Shown: positions 44,430-55,522 of the stretch, in pieces
Numbering within the stretch: the stretch's first letter is position 1
Layout: every line of letters starts with the position of its first letter
Assembly: GCA_038868075.1 (NCBI GenBank)
Contig: JAWBXB010000009.1
Location: 1 to 64,000, forward strand
DNA: 64,000 nucleotides
Direction: 5' to 3'
From: Candidatus Bathyarchaeia archaeon
GTDB taxonomy: Archaea; Thermoproteota; Bathyarchaeia; Bathyarchaeales; DTEX01
Notes under the pieces: generated by a model
Told to the model about the DNA's origin: nothing
The model's input: the letters and a program-made list of their open reading frames with translations, nothing else
Databases searched by the model: none
Made by a program: the position numbers and the translations under genes

Positions 44430-44490
44430 TGTGACAACATGATATTTATGTGATGTTACGTGATCGTGATATTGTGATTTCAAGTTCTAA
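44430..44490. promoter_or_regulatory. cluster of TGTGA half-sites
   Basis: Several TGTGA, TGATAT and ACGTGA copies lie between the 173-aa gene and the Elf1 gene, covering both promoters. Confidence 0.4.
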
Positions 44491-44561
44491 AGTTTTTACC
44501 TAAACCTTTAAGAACAATTAATTATTAACCTTAATTAATGTTTTAATAAGTTGGTGTAGAG

Positions 44562-44807
44562 ATGGGAAGAAGGCGAAAAAAGGTAATAAAAATACCGAAA
44601 AAGAAGTTGCCTAAAGTCTTCCTATGCCCGAAATGCAGCAAAGAATCGATAAGAATTGAGATCGCGGAGGAAGATGTAGGAGAGAAGAAGGCAATAATTC
44701 GATGTGGTAATATAGAGTGCGGCTACATGAAAGAGATGACTGTGAAACCATATTTCAAGGAAGTGGATATTTACTGTCAATTCATAGATGAATTTTATGG
44801 ATCCTAG
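44562..44807 (+). CDS. Elf1-like zinc-binding transcription elongation factor
   Basis: The 81-residue protein has a basic N-terminus [19 protein letters not shown], then a zinc ribbon with CPKC and C-x4-C (CGNIEC). Layout matches archaeal Elf1, an elongation factor that binds RNA polymerase in front of the active site. It overlaps the GGGP synthase frame by 20 bases if the upstream ATG of that gene is used. Confidence 0.8.
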   Translation: MGRRRKKVIKIPKKKLPKVFLCPKCSKESIRIEIAEEDVGEKKAIIRCGNIECGYMKEMTVKPYFKEVDIYCQFIDEFYGS

Positions 44808-44820
44808 AGGATTGATTTTT

Positions 44821-45597
44821 ATGATTGGTAAAGTTGAAGAATACTTATTGAAAAAGATTCGAGATGAGGGAGCAATTCATATAACTCTAATTGATCCCGA
44901 AAAAGTAACACCTGAATCTGCATCTTTAATATCAAATGAAAGTGAATCCTTAGGTTCCTCGGCTATAATGATTGGCGGAACAACATTGGTATCACAAGAA
45001 GTCCTTAATGATATTACAAAGGCTGTTAAAAGATCAGTGAAAATTCCAATTATATTATTCCCGAATAACATTACTGGCATTAGTGAATACGCTGACGCAA
45101 TATGGTTTATGTCTCTCCTAAATTCAGCTGATCCATATTTTATATCTGGCGCACAGGTCTTAGCGGCACCATTAATTAAGAAACTTGGTTTAGAAACGAT
45201 TCCACTCGGATACATAATTATTGGTGAAGGTGGATCAGTCAGCGTTATTGGTAAGGCGTGCCCAATTCCATACAATAAGCCTGAGCTAGCAGTTGCACAT
45301 GCGCTAGCAGCTCAATTCTTTGGTATGAGATTTGTTTATTTAGAGGCTGGATCAGGGGCAAGCCGCCCCGTTCCAGAAGAAATGATTAAAATGGTTAGGG
45401 AAGCTATTAGCGTGAAGTTAATTGTGGGCGGAGGAATAAAAACTGGGGTTCAAGCTAAGCAAGCTGTTAGGGCTGGGGCTGACATAATAGTTACTGGCAC
45501 AGTCATTGAAAGTGGCGGGAGGGAAGAAGTTAAAAGTAAACTCAGCGAAATAATTAAGGGTGTAAGGGAGGGGGCGAGAAATAGGTCTGGGGGTTAA
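44821..45597 (+). CDS. geranylgeranylglyceryl phosphate synthase
   Basis: GGGPS builds the first ether bond of archaeal membrane lipids from glycerol-1-phosphate and geranylgeranyl diphosphate. LIDPEKVTPESAS, YLEAGSGASRPVPEEMI and LIVGGGIKTGVQAKQA are the TIM-barrel phosphate- and substrate-binding motifs. ATG at 44821 gives the standard N-terminus; in-frame ATGs at 44788 and 44797 would add a tail and overlap the Elf1 gene. Length from 44821 is 258. Confidence 0.93.
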   Translation: MIGKVEEYLLKKIRDEGAIHITLIDPEKVTPESASLISNESESLGSSAIMIGGTTLVSQEVLNDITKAVKRSVKIPIILFPNNITGISEYADAIWFMSLLNSADPYFISGAQVLAAPLIKKLGLETIPLGYIIIGEGGSVSVIGKACPIPYNKPELAVAHALAAQFFGMRFVYLEAGSGASRPVPEEMIKMVREAISVKLIVGGGIKTGVQAKQAVRAGADIIVTGTVIESGGREEVKSKLSEIIKGVREGARNRSGG

Positions 45598-45602
45598 ACA
45601 AG

Positions 45603-45914
45603 TTGACAGCATTTGAGCATTATTTTGAGTCTCTGAAAAAAATTTTAGGTCGAGAAGATCTTTACGAGATTTGGCCAGATTTTGAGCCGGAATATGATGA
45701 ACGGGAGTACGCTTGGACAACTTTAAGGGGGTTAGGGGAATCATTACTTCTTAATTGTGGTCAGTGTGATGGTCCTTCTGATATGAGACATAATAGATGT
45801 AAAGCATGTGTTGAGAGAAGGAAGGATATTGCTAAGAAAACATATGAGAAGGTTATGGGACGACCAATAGAAAAGTGGAATGCTATTATCCTCTGTAGAA
45901 TTCATCTTGAGTAG
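45603..45914 (+). CDS. small zinc-ribbon-like archaeal protein
   Basis: 103 residues from a TTG start at 45603. The first half is acidic (EIWPDFEPEYDEREYAWTTL). The second half has NCGQCDGP and RCKACVERRK, a likely four-Cys zinc site. It sits between GGGPS and DP2, overlapping the longest form of DP2; co-transcription is likely. I do not know its function; the position might link it to DP2 or to lipid synthesis. Confidence 0.6.
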   Translation: MTAFEHYFESLKKILGREDLYEIWPDFEPEYDEREYAWTTLRGLGESLLLNCGQCDGPSDMRHNRCKACVERRKDIAKKTYEKVMGRPIEKWNAIILCRIHLE

Positions 45915-45924
45915 TACGATCACT

Positions 45925-48900
45925 ATGAAGACAGAAAATAAGATGAGCTGGGAATATCGAGATTACTTCTCACGATTAGTTCAGTTTTTAGATGAGATTT
46001 ATGAGATTGCAAGTAAGGCTAGAGGTAAATGTTTTGATCCGAAACCTTACCCCGAGATAGAGATGGCAAATGATTTAGCTAGTCTTGTGGAAGGCTTCAT
46101 TAAATTACCTGGAATCGCTGAGAGAATAAGAGAGCTCTCTAAGATAGTGTCTAGGGAGAAAGTTGCCTTTAAGATAGCTGAGGAGATTGTTTACGGAAGA
46201 TTTGGACATTTGAGTGAAGAGAAAGCTGCCGATCTAGCCATTAGGACAGCCCTTGCCATATTAACTGAGGGTGTCACAGCAGCCGTTTATTCCGAAGGTA
46301 TAGCTAAAGTGGCAATAAAAACAAACATGGATGGATCTAGATATTTAGCGATATATCTTGCTGGACCTATACGCTCCGCTGGCGGAACTGAAACGGCACT
46401 AACGCCAGTTATAGCGGATTTTGTCCGCCAATTGCTGAAGCTTGATCGATATAAGCCAACTAGGGAGGAGATAGAGAGATTTATTGAGGAGCTAAGGTTA
46501 TATGAGCGGGAGATTGGTCGCTTCCAATATAGTGTTTCAGATGAGCAGCTAAGGTTAGCCTTAGAGCATCTTCCAGTTGAAGTCACTGGTACACCCTCTG
46601 ACCCTGTTGAAGTATCCTCATATCGCAATTTACCGCGTATAGAAACTAATCGTGTGCGTGGCGGGGCTCTTCGTGTCGTGAATGATGGCATCGTTGGCAG
46701 AGCAGCGAAAGTTTTAGCCGTGGTGGAAGATTTAGGGATTCGAGGCTGGGAATGGCTTAAAGAAATTAAAGAAATTGAGAAGAGCAAGGAAACCCCCGGC
46801 TTTATGGAAGAGGTTCCGGCTGGGAGACCAATATTATGTTTTCCCTCTCGAAAGGGAGGCTTCAGGCTTCGTTATGGTAGATCAAGGAATACTGGATTAG
46901 CGGCTGTTGGAATCCATCCATTAACCATGATAACTTTACAGAACTTCCTAGCTGGCGGGACTCAGCTTAAGATTGAAACTCCGGGTAAATCTGGAATTGT
47001 TATGCCTGTAGATTATATTGAGCCGCCAATTGTCAAATTGAGGGATGGATCAGTTATTAGGGTTTCCTATGAGAATATTGATTTAGTTAGAAGGGAATGT
47101 GAAAAGATTCTGTTTTTAGGCGATATTCTCATAAGTTTTGGAGACTTTCTCTATAACAATAAGACTTTATTGCCCTCTGGATATACTGAGGAATTTTGGT
47201 GCGAGGATCTTAAGAAAATAATTCTTGAAGACTTTAATGGAGATCTCGAGAAAGCCGCTTTAACAGCTGGAATTTCACCATCCCTATTAAAATCTTACAT
47301 GGATGATCCGTTTAATAACAAGCCTGGTATTCAAGAGGCTATATTATTGAGCAAATGTCTCAAAGTTCCCCTCCATCCATCCTACACATACTTCTGGTCC
47401 AGTATTTCAAGCGAGTCACTTAAGAAACTCCGTGCATGGCTGCTAAATTCAAACATCCAAGTTAAAGGCGGGTTGATAACTAGGGTAAGAGGGGTTCTCA
47501 GCGTTGAAATTAAAGAGATACTTGAAGAAATATGTATCCCACATAAAATTATTGAGGGCAGCATTTATATTGAGGGTTATGATGCGCACGCGTTTGCTAT
47601 CTCTCTTGGTTTTGATAACCCTCAGGTTGAAATTCTTCCAAACCTCTCAACCCTAGAAAATCTGTCTAAAATTAGCGGTCTAATTATTAGGGATAAAGCT
47701 CCATCCTTCATAGGTGCCAGAGTGGGTAGACCGGAGAAAGCTAAGGAGCGTGAGATGAAACCGCCAGTCCATGTTCTATTTCCAGTTGGTTTAAGCGGTG
47801 GATCGCAAAGGGATCTGATGAAGGCTTATGAAAAGGGGACTATTAGGGTTGATTTAGTCAGCCGAATATGCCCAAATTGTCAAACGATAACTTTTAAGAG
47901 GATATGCCTGGCATGTAATTCAGAGACGATTCTTAGACTTATTTGTCCAAAATGTGGTAGGAGTGTTGATGAGGAAGATTGTCCAGTATGTAAGGTTAAG
48001 GCGAGAAGCTTTTGTCCCCAAATAATTTCAACTAGGGATCTAATTGATGAAGCATGCCAGAGAATAGGTTTTACACCCGAGCATATTAAGGGGGTTAGAG
48101 GTTTAACAAATAAAACTAGGACTCCTGAACCTATTGAAAAGGGAATTTTAAGGGCTAAATATAATCTCTCAGTATACAAAGATGGTACAATAAGATTTGA
48201 TGCAACCAATGCTCCCCTAACTCATTTTAAACCTTCTGAAATAGGCGTTTCAATAGAGAAACTTAAGGAATTAGGTTACACTCATGATTATTTAGGGAAT
48301 CCGCTTGAGAATCCTGAGCAAATATGCGAGCTCAAAGTTCAAGATGTTATAATACCATGGAAAAGTGTTGAGTATTTAATGGCTACCGCTAATTTTGTGG
48401 ATGAACTCCTCCAGAAGTTGTATGGGCTTCAGCCATTCTACAAGATTAGTAAGCCTCAAGATTTAATTGGCACGCTTATAATAGGTTTAGCACCACATAC
48501 ATGCGCTGGAGTTATAGGTCGAATAATAGGTTTCACAAGGCTGAATGTTTGCTTTGCTCACCCATTCTGGCATTCAGCTAAGCGGAGAGATTGTGATGGG
48601 GATGAGGATAGCATAATACTTGCCCTAGATGCTTTTCTGAATTTTTCAAGAGAGTATCTTCCGGACCAGATAGGTGGAATAATGGATTCTCCGCTCTTCG
48701 TTATTCGCACAATCATGCCAGAGGAGGTTCAGAGACAGGCACATGAATTTGATGTTGCAGATAAATACCCCATAGCCTTTTATAGAGAGACATTTAGGAA
48801 TAAGTCGGCTAGGGAACTAATCAACTTAATTGATATAGTCAAGCATAGATTTGATTCAGAGGCGCGTCTTCAGGGATTCATGTTTACAATACCAACATCA

Positions 48901-49356
48901 AATATTGAGGCTGGAAACCGGGAGAGTATATATAAGACTTTGAAGCGCATGACTGATAAATTGAATGCTCAGTTGGGTTTGGCGGAAAAAATTAAGGCTG
49001 TTGATGTACAAGTTGTTGCAGAAATAGTCTTGAACACTCACTTTATTCGTGACATATCTGGAAACTTAAGGGCATTTGCAACACAAAGTTTCCGATGTAA
49101 AAGATGTAACAAGCGTTTTAGACGAGTTCCGCTTAAAGGTGTATGTCCAGAATGTGGAGGTGAGCTGACTTTAACCGTTCATAGGGGTACTATTGAAAAA
49201 TATTTGGAGGATGCATGGCGGCTAGTTAAAAAGTATGGTATGTCAGAATATTATGCTCAGCGCCTAACTCTAATAAGGGAGGAAATAGATTCGCTTTTTG
49301 AGAGCGGCAAAAGTGTTAAGCAGTTCAATCTTTCAGAATTTTTAGGTGAAAACTAA
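45925..49356 (+). CDS. polC: DNA polymerase D large subunit, DP2
   Basis: DP2 is the polymerase subunit of PolD. The N-terminal domain begins SWEYRDYFSRLVQFL and includes PAGRPILCFPSRKGGFRLRY. Two zinc-finger regions (about 660-720, RLICPKCGRSVDEEDCPVCK; and about 1070-1100, CKRCNKRFRRVPLKGVCPEC) and the active-site carboxylates in KRRDCDGDEDSIILALD are intact. No intein interrupts it, although inteins are common here. ATG at 45925 is chosen to avoid most overlap with the preceding gene; an ATG at 45880 is also in frame. About 1143 residues. Confidence 0.95.
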   Translation: MKTENKMSWEYRDYFSRLVQFLDEIYEIASKARGKCFDPKPYPEIEMANDLASLVEGFIKLPGIAERIRELSKIVSREKVAFKIAEEIVYGRFGHLSEEKAADLAIRTALAILTEGVTAAVYSEGIAKVAIKTNMDGSRYLAIYLAGPIRSAGGTETALTPVIADFVRQLLKLDRYKPTREEIERFIEELRLYEREIGRFQYSVSDEQLRLALEHLPVEVTGTPSDPVEVSSYRNLPRIETNRVRGGALRVVNDGIVGRAAKVLAVVEDLGIRGWEWLKEIKEIEKSKETPGFMEEVPAGRPILCFPSRKGGFRLRYGRSRNTGLAAVGIHPLTMITLQNFLAGGTQLKIETPGKSGIVMPVDYIEPPIVKLRDGSVIRVSYENIDLVRRECEKILFLGDILISFGDFLYNNKTLLPSGYTEEFWCEDLKKIILEDFNGDLEKAALTAGISPSLLKSYMDDPFNNKPGIQEAILLSKCLKVPLHPSYTYFWSSISSESLKKLRAWLLNSNIQVKGGLITRVRGVLSVEIKEILEEICIPHKIIEGSIYIEGYDAHAFAISLGFDNPQVEILPNLSTLENLSKISGLIIRDKAPSFIGARVGRPEKAKEREMKPPVHVLFPVGLSGGSQRDLMKAYEKGTIRVDLVSRICPNCQTITFKRICLACNSETILRLICPKCGRSVDEEDCPVCKVKARSFCPQIISTRDLIDEACQRIGFTPEHIKGVRGLTNKTRTPEPIEKGILRAKYNLSVYKDGTIRFDATNAPLTHFKPSEIGVSIEKLKELGYTHDYLGNPLENPEQICELKVQDVIIPWKSVEYLMATANFVDELLQKLYGLQPFYKISKPQDLIGTLIIGLAPHTCAGVIGRIIGFTRLNVCFAHPFWHSAKRRDCDGDEDSIILALDAFLNFSREYLPDQIGGIMDSPLFVIRTIMPEEVQRQAHEFDVADKYPIAFYRETFRNKSARELINLIDIVKHRFDSEARLQGFMFTIPTSNIEAGNRESIYKTLKRMTDKLNAQLGLAEKIKAVDVQVVAEIVLNTHFIRDISGNLRAFATQSFRCKRCNKRFRRVPLKGVCPECGGELTLTVHRGTIEKYLEDAWRLVKKYGMSEYYAQRLTLIREEIDSLFESGKSVKQFNLSEFLGEN

Positions 49357-49394
49357 AAGATTTAAAAGAAGAAATATCGTAATCTTTTTCAGAC

Positions 49395-49658
49395 ATGTTT
49401 AAGGGAGATTATCATCCAAAAGCGTTTTTGACGCGTAAGAGAAATGTGAGGCGTGGTTTAACTGTTAGGTCTAAAGTTATTCATGTCTTGGAAAGGGAAG
49501 GACCATTAGATACAAAGAGACTTGCTGAAAAAGTGGGTTTAAGCTACTCCTCAGTTCTGCATCATTTACGTTTACTTAAGATTGAAAAAATCATAGTAAA
49601 GCAGGGTAAGACTGGGCTTTGGAAGTTAACTGGTGCTGGGCAACAGAGACTTATTTAA
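49395..49658 (+). CDS. ArsR-like winged-helix regulator
   Basis: Small basic protein of 87 residues with one winged helix: LEREGPLDTKRLAEKVGLSY and SSVLHHLRLLKIEKIIVKQG, followed by a wing LWKLTGAGQQRLI. It lies 38 bases after DP2 and is probably read with it. Target genes are unknown. Confidence 0.8.
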   Translation: MFKGDYHPKAFLTRKRNVRRGLTVRSKVIHVLEREGPLDTKRLAEKVGLSYSSVLHHLRLLKIEKIIVKQGKTGLWKLTGAGQQRLI

Positions 49659-49674
49659 GAATAATTTTCCGAAA

Positions 49675-50601
49675 CTATACACACTCAATTTCTCCCTTCA
49701 ATGCCTTCACGATTATTGGCGAAACCGACACTTTGGCATATTCATTTACAACACTATCTGTTCCCACAATTTCTTCAACGCCGCTCTCCATTATGATCTT
49801 TACAGAATCTCCAACTAATAATGCATGTGATGCTCCAACAAAGACTCTTCTAGCGCCCTGATCTTTAAGTATTTTTGCAGCATTCATCACAGTTTTACCA
49901 GTACTTATTATGTCGTCGATTATAAGGGCATCTCTCCCACAAACGTTTAAGTTCTTCGCAAATGTGATTATCTCTCCAGTATATCGGTCTCTCCTTTTTT
50001 CCAACGCATCCCATTCAGCGTTTAGTATTTTTGCAGCATATTTAGCCCTTCTCTTGGCTAAGTCTTCATCATCCGGTGCGATGACTAATGGGTTCTCTAA
50101 ACCTTTTTTAGCGAAGTATCTTGCCAGTTCTCCTGAAGCTGTCAGATTATAGACGGGGATTCTATACATTTTCAGAACATTCTCATTATGTACATCAATT
50201 GTGTATAATGCGTCAGCACCCAAACTCTCAACTATCTCGGCTATCATAGCTGCGCTTAGGCATTCACCCTCTAAATATCGCTCATCTTGCCTACTGTAGG
50301 CGAGATATGGCACGAAAACCCTCATTGTCTCCGCGCCTAAATCCCTAGCGGTATGGAGAATTAAGAAGAGCTCCATGATGCGGGAGTCTTGAGGCGGATA
50401 TAAACTCTGCACTATTAAGAGATTCTCTCCAGCAATATTTTCCTCAAATTTGATGTAAAATTCACCGTCTGGGAAGCGTTTTGTTTTAATTTTCACTAAT
50501 GGTAAATTTAAGGATTCGCTTATTTTTTGGGCCAGATTTAGTGATCCTGGTCCGCCCACAATTTTCAAGCTTTTCTCCTCCAGAGGATAATGAAGATTCA
50601 A
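49675..50601 (-). CDS. prs: ribose-phosphate pyrophosphokinase
   Basis: It makes PRPP for nucleotide synthesis. Motifs include RMFVPYLAYSRQDERYLEGE-like block (FVPYLAYSRQDERYLEGECL), IAPDDEDLAKRRAKY and the PRPP-binding loop ALIIDDIISTGKT. Length 308 fits the archaeal enzyme. It is convergent with the winged-helix gene at 49.4 kb, and divergent from DUF488. Confidence 0.94.
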   Translation of the reverse strand: MNLHYPLEEKSLKIVGGPGSLNLAQKISESLNLPLVKIKTKRFPDGEFYIKFEENIAGENLLIVQSLYPPQDSRIMELFLILHTARDLGAETMRVFVPYLAYSRQDERYLEGECLSAAMIAEIVESLGADALYTIDVHNENVLKMYRIPVYNLTASGELARYFAKKGLENPLVIAPDDEDLAKRRAKYAAKILNAEWDALEKRRDRYTGEIITFAKNLNVCGRDALIIDDIISTGKTVMNAAKILKDQGARRVFVGASHALLVGDSVKIIMESGVEEIVGTDSVVNEYAKVSVSPIIVKALKGEIECV

Positions 50602-50667
50602 TATTTAAAAATTTAAAAGATAAATTCTTTGCTATATCTCAGTAATTTCTGGGAGAGTAAGGTTTCA

Positions 50668-51057
50668 ATGAGGGTTTATACAATAGGTTATAGTGGGAGA
50701 AAAATCACCAATTTTATTAGTGCCCTAAAGGAGCGAGACGTAACCATTGTAATTGATGTTAGGCGCTTTCCAAAAAGCAGTGAGCCAGCATTTAATAGGG
50801 AGAATCTGGAGATCGCCCTTAAAGAGAATAATATAAGGTATATTTTTCTGGGTGAAAATTTAGGCGGCTTCGTAAGGGAGGGCTACGAAAAATACATGGA
50901 GACTCGAAAGTTTAAGGAGGGGCTTACCCTACTCCTTAATATTATTAGAGAGGGAAATGCTGTATTGATGTGTAGGGAGAGAAATGTTAAGTATTGCCAT
51001 AGGCGCTTCATATCCCAAATTCTAGAGAACCTAGGAATTGAGGTAATACACATTTAA
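50668..51057 (+). CDS. DUF488-family protein
   Basis: The 129-residue protein starts VYTIGYSGRKITNFISAL and has VIDVRRFPKSSEPAFNRENL and LMCRERNVKYCHRRFISQIL, all DUF488 hallmarks. These small proteins have a rhodanese-like look, with two Cys near the end (MCRER, KYCHR) that may be reactive. ATG at 50668 is preferred over an upstream frame start at 50629. Function is unknown. Confidence 0.85.
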   Translation: MRVYTIGYSGRKITNFISALKERDVTIVIDVRRFPKSSEPAFNRENLEIALKENNIRYIFLGENLGGFVREGYEKYMETRKFKEGLTLLLNIIREGNAVLMCRERNVKYCHRRFISQILENLGIEVIHI

Positions 51058-52167
<1,110 letters not shown>

Positions 52168-52235
52168 ACTAGCAGCGAATAGACTTAAATCTAAAATTGA
52201 TCTCAAATATTTTTTATAATTAGGGAGGATTAGTT

Positions 52236-53465
52236 ATGCCAAAATTTCTAACACTTGATGATTTTGACGTTAAGGATAAGGTTGTTCTTGTTAGAGTTGA
52301 CTTTAACTCGCCAGTTGACCCGCAGACGAAAAAGATTATTGATGATACGAGAATTAGGGCGCATGGAGAAGCGACAATAAAGGAGCTATCTGAGAGGGGA
52401 GCTAAAGTTGTTATCCTAGCCCATCAGGGTAGACCCGGAGACCCAGACTTCATACCCTTGGAGCAGCATGCTCAGATACTTGGTAAGATTCTGGGCAAGC
52501 CTCTCAAGTTTGTGAATGATGTTTATGGTGAAAAGGCGAAGAAAGCCATAAAAGAGCTTAAGAGCGGTGAAATACTAGTCCTAGATAATGTTAGGAACTT
52601 CCCTAGGGAGACTAAGGATGCGCCGCCTGAGGAGCATGCAAAATCTGAACTTGTTGCTAATCTTGCGCCGCTCGCAGACTTATTTGTGAATGATGCTTTT
52701 GCAGCAGCCCACAGAAGCCACGCATCCATAGTTGGCTTCACGGTTCTCCTCCCAAGCGCTGCTGGCAGAATAATGGAGAAGGAGCTGAAGGCGCTTAGCA
52801 GGGTCATGGAGAGCCCTGAAAAGCCATGCATCTATATACTTGGCGGGGCTAAAGCCGATGATTCGCTTAGAATATCAAAGTATGTCCTAGAAAATAATAT
52901 TGCAGATTATGTTCTAACAGCTGGCATAACTGGACACCTCTTTCTGGCGGCTAGGGGATACAATTTAGGTAAGCCAAACATGGAGCTGCTTGAAAAGAAT
53001 AAGTTGCTTGACCTCATTCCCGGAATAAAAGAGTTGATGGATAAGTATCCAGATAAGATAGAGACTCCGGTTGATTTAGCAGTTGAGGTTGAAGGTAAAA
53101 GGAAGGAGGTATCAGTTGAGGAGCTACCGACAGACTACCCAATATATGATATTGGGGAGAAGACTATTAAAAAATATACTGAACTGATTATGAAGGCTAA
53201 ATCAATAGTTTTCAGCGGTCCACCCGGGGTCTTCGAGAGGGAAGAATTTAGGAAGGGGACAAAAGCCCTATTTGAGGCTATGGCATCTTCAAAGGCATTC
53301 TCGCTTATAGGTGGAGGGCACAGCATAGCAGCAGTCCAAAGCCTGGGACTAGCAGATAAGATGGGATACATAAGCACAGCTGGGGGAGCCCTAATAGAGT
53401 TCTTAATGGGCAGAAAACTGCCAGGTGTAGTGGCGCTGGAAGAGGCAGCAAAAAGGAAGCGTTAA
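52236..53465 (+). CDS. pgk: phosphoglycerate kinase, archaeal type
   Basis: The 409-residue protein has KVVLVRVDFNSPVDPQTKKI, ILAHQGRPGDPDF, VNDAFAAAHRSHASIVGF and a C-terminal SLIGGGHSIAAVQSLGLADK followed by STAGGALIEFLMGRKLPGV, all PGK motifs. LAHQGRP in place of the bacterial LSHLGRP and the insertion pattern fit archaeal PGK. It follows gap and presumably forms a glycolytic/gluconeogenic operon with it. Confidence 0.94.
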   Translation: MPKFLTLDDFDVKDKVVLVRVDFNSPVDPQTKKIIDDTRIRAHGEATIKELSERGAKVVILAHQGRPGDPDFIPLEQHAQILGKILGKPLKFVNDVYGEKAKKAIKELKSGEILVLDNVRNFPRETKDAPPEEHAKSELVANLAPLADLFVNDAFAAAHRSHASIVGFTVLLPSAAGRIMEKELKALSRVMESPEKPCIYILGGAKADDSLRISKYVLENNIADYVLTAGITGHLFLAARGYNLGKPNMELLEKNKLLDLIPGIKELMDKYPDKIETPVDLAVEVEGKRKEVSVEELPTDYPIYDIGEKTIKKYTELIMKAKSIVFSGPPGVFEREEFRKGTKALFEAMASSKAFSLIGGGHSIAAVQSLGLADKMGYISTAGGALIEFLMGRKLPGVVALEEAAKRKR

Positions 53466-53514
53466 TCCATCCGCTATAATAACTCTTTCCCTTCTTTTTC
53501 CTCCATAAAAATAT

Positions 53515-53646
53515 TTGTGGGATCCAAAGGACTATGAGAAATTTGAGGAGATGGGCGCCCACAAAGATAAATGCACAGATGTGGCTGGAAAAGTGGCTAA
53601 GTGGGTCACTGAAATACTCCTATCTGAAGGAGTCGTGAAAACATAA
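53515..53646 (+). pseudogene. C-terminal remnant of a C_GCAxxG_C_C-type redox protein
   Basis: An open frame of about 43 codons reads LWDPKDYEKFEEMGAHKD and KCTDVAGKVAKWVTEILLSE before TAA. This resembles the end of C_GCAxxG_C_C family proteins, which carry a final Cys before such a helix. The upstream part is missing. Assignment is tentative. Confidence 0.35.
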
Positions 53647-53863
53647 TCTTTCGTTGCGCTGTTGCCAGCCTAATGGGCTGTGCTCTCCCACAGTTTTACA
53701 CTCTACCTAATTGAATCTGTGAGTAATGGAGTGTATCTAATAGAGGTACTGCTAGCTTCTTATCCATATGCTGATGCAATAGTATATCAGTAAGCTCATA
53801 TAAACTTGCCAAAAATCTTAAGGAATTTGCCGAGTCTATCGAGAATTTTAGGAGAGCGATCCG

Positions 53864-55396
53864 TTATCTGAAGTGTTTTGCCATCTCCTCGTTTCCGGGA
53901 AGGCTTAGTAATGCATCTATGACGCTGTCTATTTGCTTCATGTCCTTTGTTCTTATGTCCATTATGAGCCAATGAACAAGTGTGTCTCTGCCCCTTCAGA
54001 TTGGCTTCCAGAGCCCATTCTGCCCTCATTATCCTTGGCAGCATAACATATTTATGGAGTTTATCTGGGATTGGCTCTTTGGGTATTGGATGTATGCCCT
54101 TACCATCTGCCTTAACATGGGTTTCAACGGATATACTGCTTGGAAGGTTAGGTATAGTCCCTTTATTCATAATACGTTAATATTATGAATAATTGGGGCT
54201 TTTATTCGCATCCCAGAGAATTGTATTTCATAGTTGCTGGTCTCTTTGCAATTGTAGATTGCGTCTATTAGGGTTGCTATGACCTCTCCACTCGCTCTCA
54301 GCGGTATCGCCTGCAATACAGACTTTGAGTTATCGAAGGCTATTCTACTCATCTCCTCAATACTTCTTCTCACCTCTAGAATTCTTATAGCACAACCTAT
54401 CTCAGAGTCAGGTCCACCATAGGGTCCATACCAATACTGTTTGGTTTTCAGGTTCCAGTGGTATTTCCAGGTTCCCCCGCGGACGCTATCCCCTATAGGT
54501 AGATAGCCATAGGTTTTATACAAGTCTATGGCTGCTGGACACAGATCCAAATCCCATATATTTGTGGTATGCTCTCTCCAAACAGCCCAGTATTCCTCCG
54601 CATCCTCTTTAATCCAGTCATCTAGGTATTTGTATCCATCTTCACCTTTATACCTGAATTTCGTCAGCCATATAACATGGTTTAATCCCTTCATATCAAA
54701 TTCAAACTCATCTAAGTCTATTAGTTTAATCGCCTCTTTATAGCCCTCGAGTTTATGGGCTGCGAAGTAGGGGGTTACGTTTTTGCCGAGTTTCTCCCTA
54801 GCTAAGCGCATAGCTAGAACCTTTATTGCTGTTGTGTAGCCTAGGAAGCCGTGGCATATGCCTGCCACATTAACTTTGGTCTCCCTACCTATCATTGTTG
54901 TGAGTTCGAGAACTGGGTTTGAAACTATAAAGAACCATGCGTCGGGGGCTAATTCCTCAATATCTCTGGCAATATCCATGTGGAGCTTAAACTGGTAATA
55001 GCCCCATATTGTATGATAATCTCTAACATAATTCCATTCAACACTATTAATCCCCCTATAATACCCATGTTCCTCAGAAATATCCCTCATCCTCTCATAG
55101 TATGAATAACCTTTAGGTAGGACTGCTGAAATAATGAAGTCAGCTTCCCTAATAGCTTCCCTCCTATCTTTTGTTGCATATATTTCTATAGGGAGCTTTA
55201 GCTTATTAACGAGCCTTTTAGCCAACGTCGATATAATATTAAGCCTACAATCATCAATATCCATAAGCCATATCTTAGAGTTGCGCAATCCATCATTAAC
55301 AAATATATCAACAAGAATCCTACTAGTCCATCTGGTGCTACCAGCACCTATAAAAGCAATCTTAGGACCCTTAACCGACATATGCAAATCACACAA
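53864..55396 (-). pseudogene. family 4 glycoside hydrolase with two frameshifts
   Basis: The first 409 codons are a normal GH4 enzyme: KIAFIGAGSTRWTSRILVDI for NAD, IISAVLPKGYSYYERMRDIS, WFFIVSNPVLELTTMIGR and VAGICHGFLGYTTAIK with the metal ligands. The frame ends early (IIHNINVL, TGA at 54167-54169). The GH4 C-terminus continues in a second frame (MNKGTIPNLPSSISVETHVK, MRAEWALEANLKG) and then a third (GRDTLVHWLIMDIRTKDMKQ to KHFR, TAA at 53864). Two shifts, near 54170 and 53985, make an intact enzyme unlikely, unless they are sequencing errors. Confidence 0.8.
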
Positions 55397-55522
55397 AGAA
55401 GGTTGGTTAAAGAATTTAAACTTTTTCTGCAGTCCTCAATTCCATTATGTTCGGATCTTCTAAAAATTGATTCTACAGTGGTGGCTGGAAGCGATCAGGA
55501 CTATGAGGTGATCATATCATAA

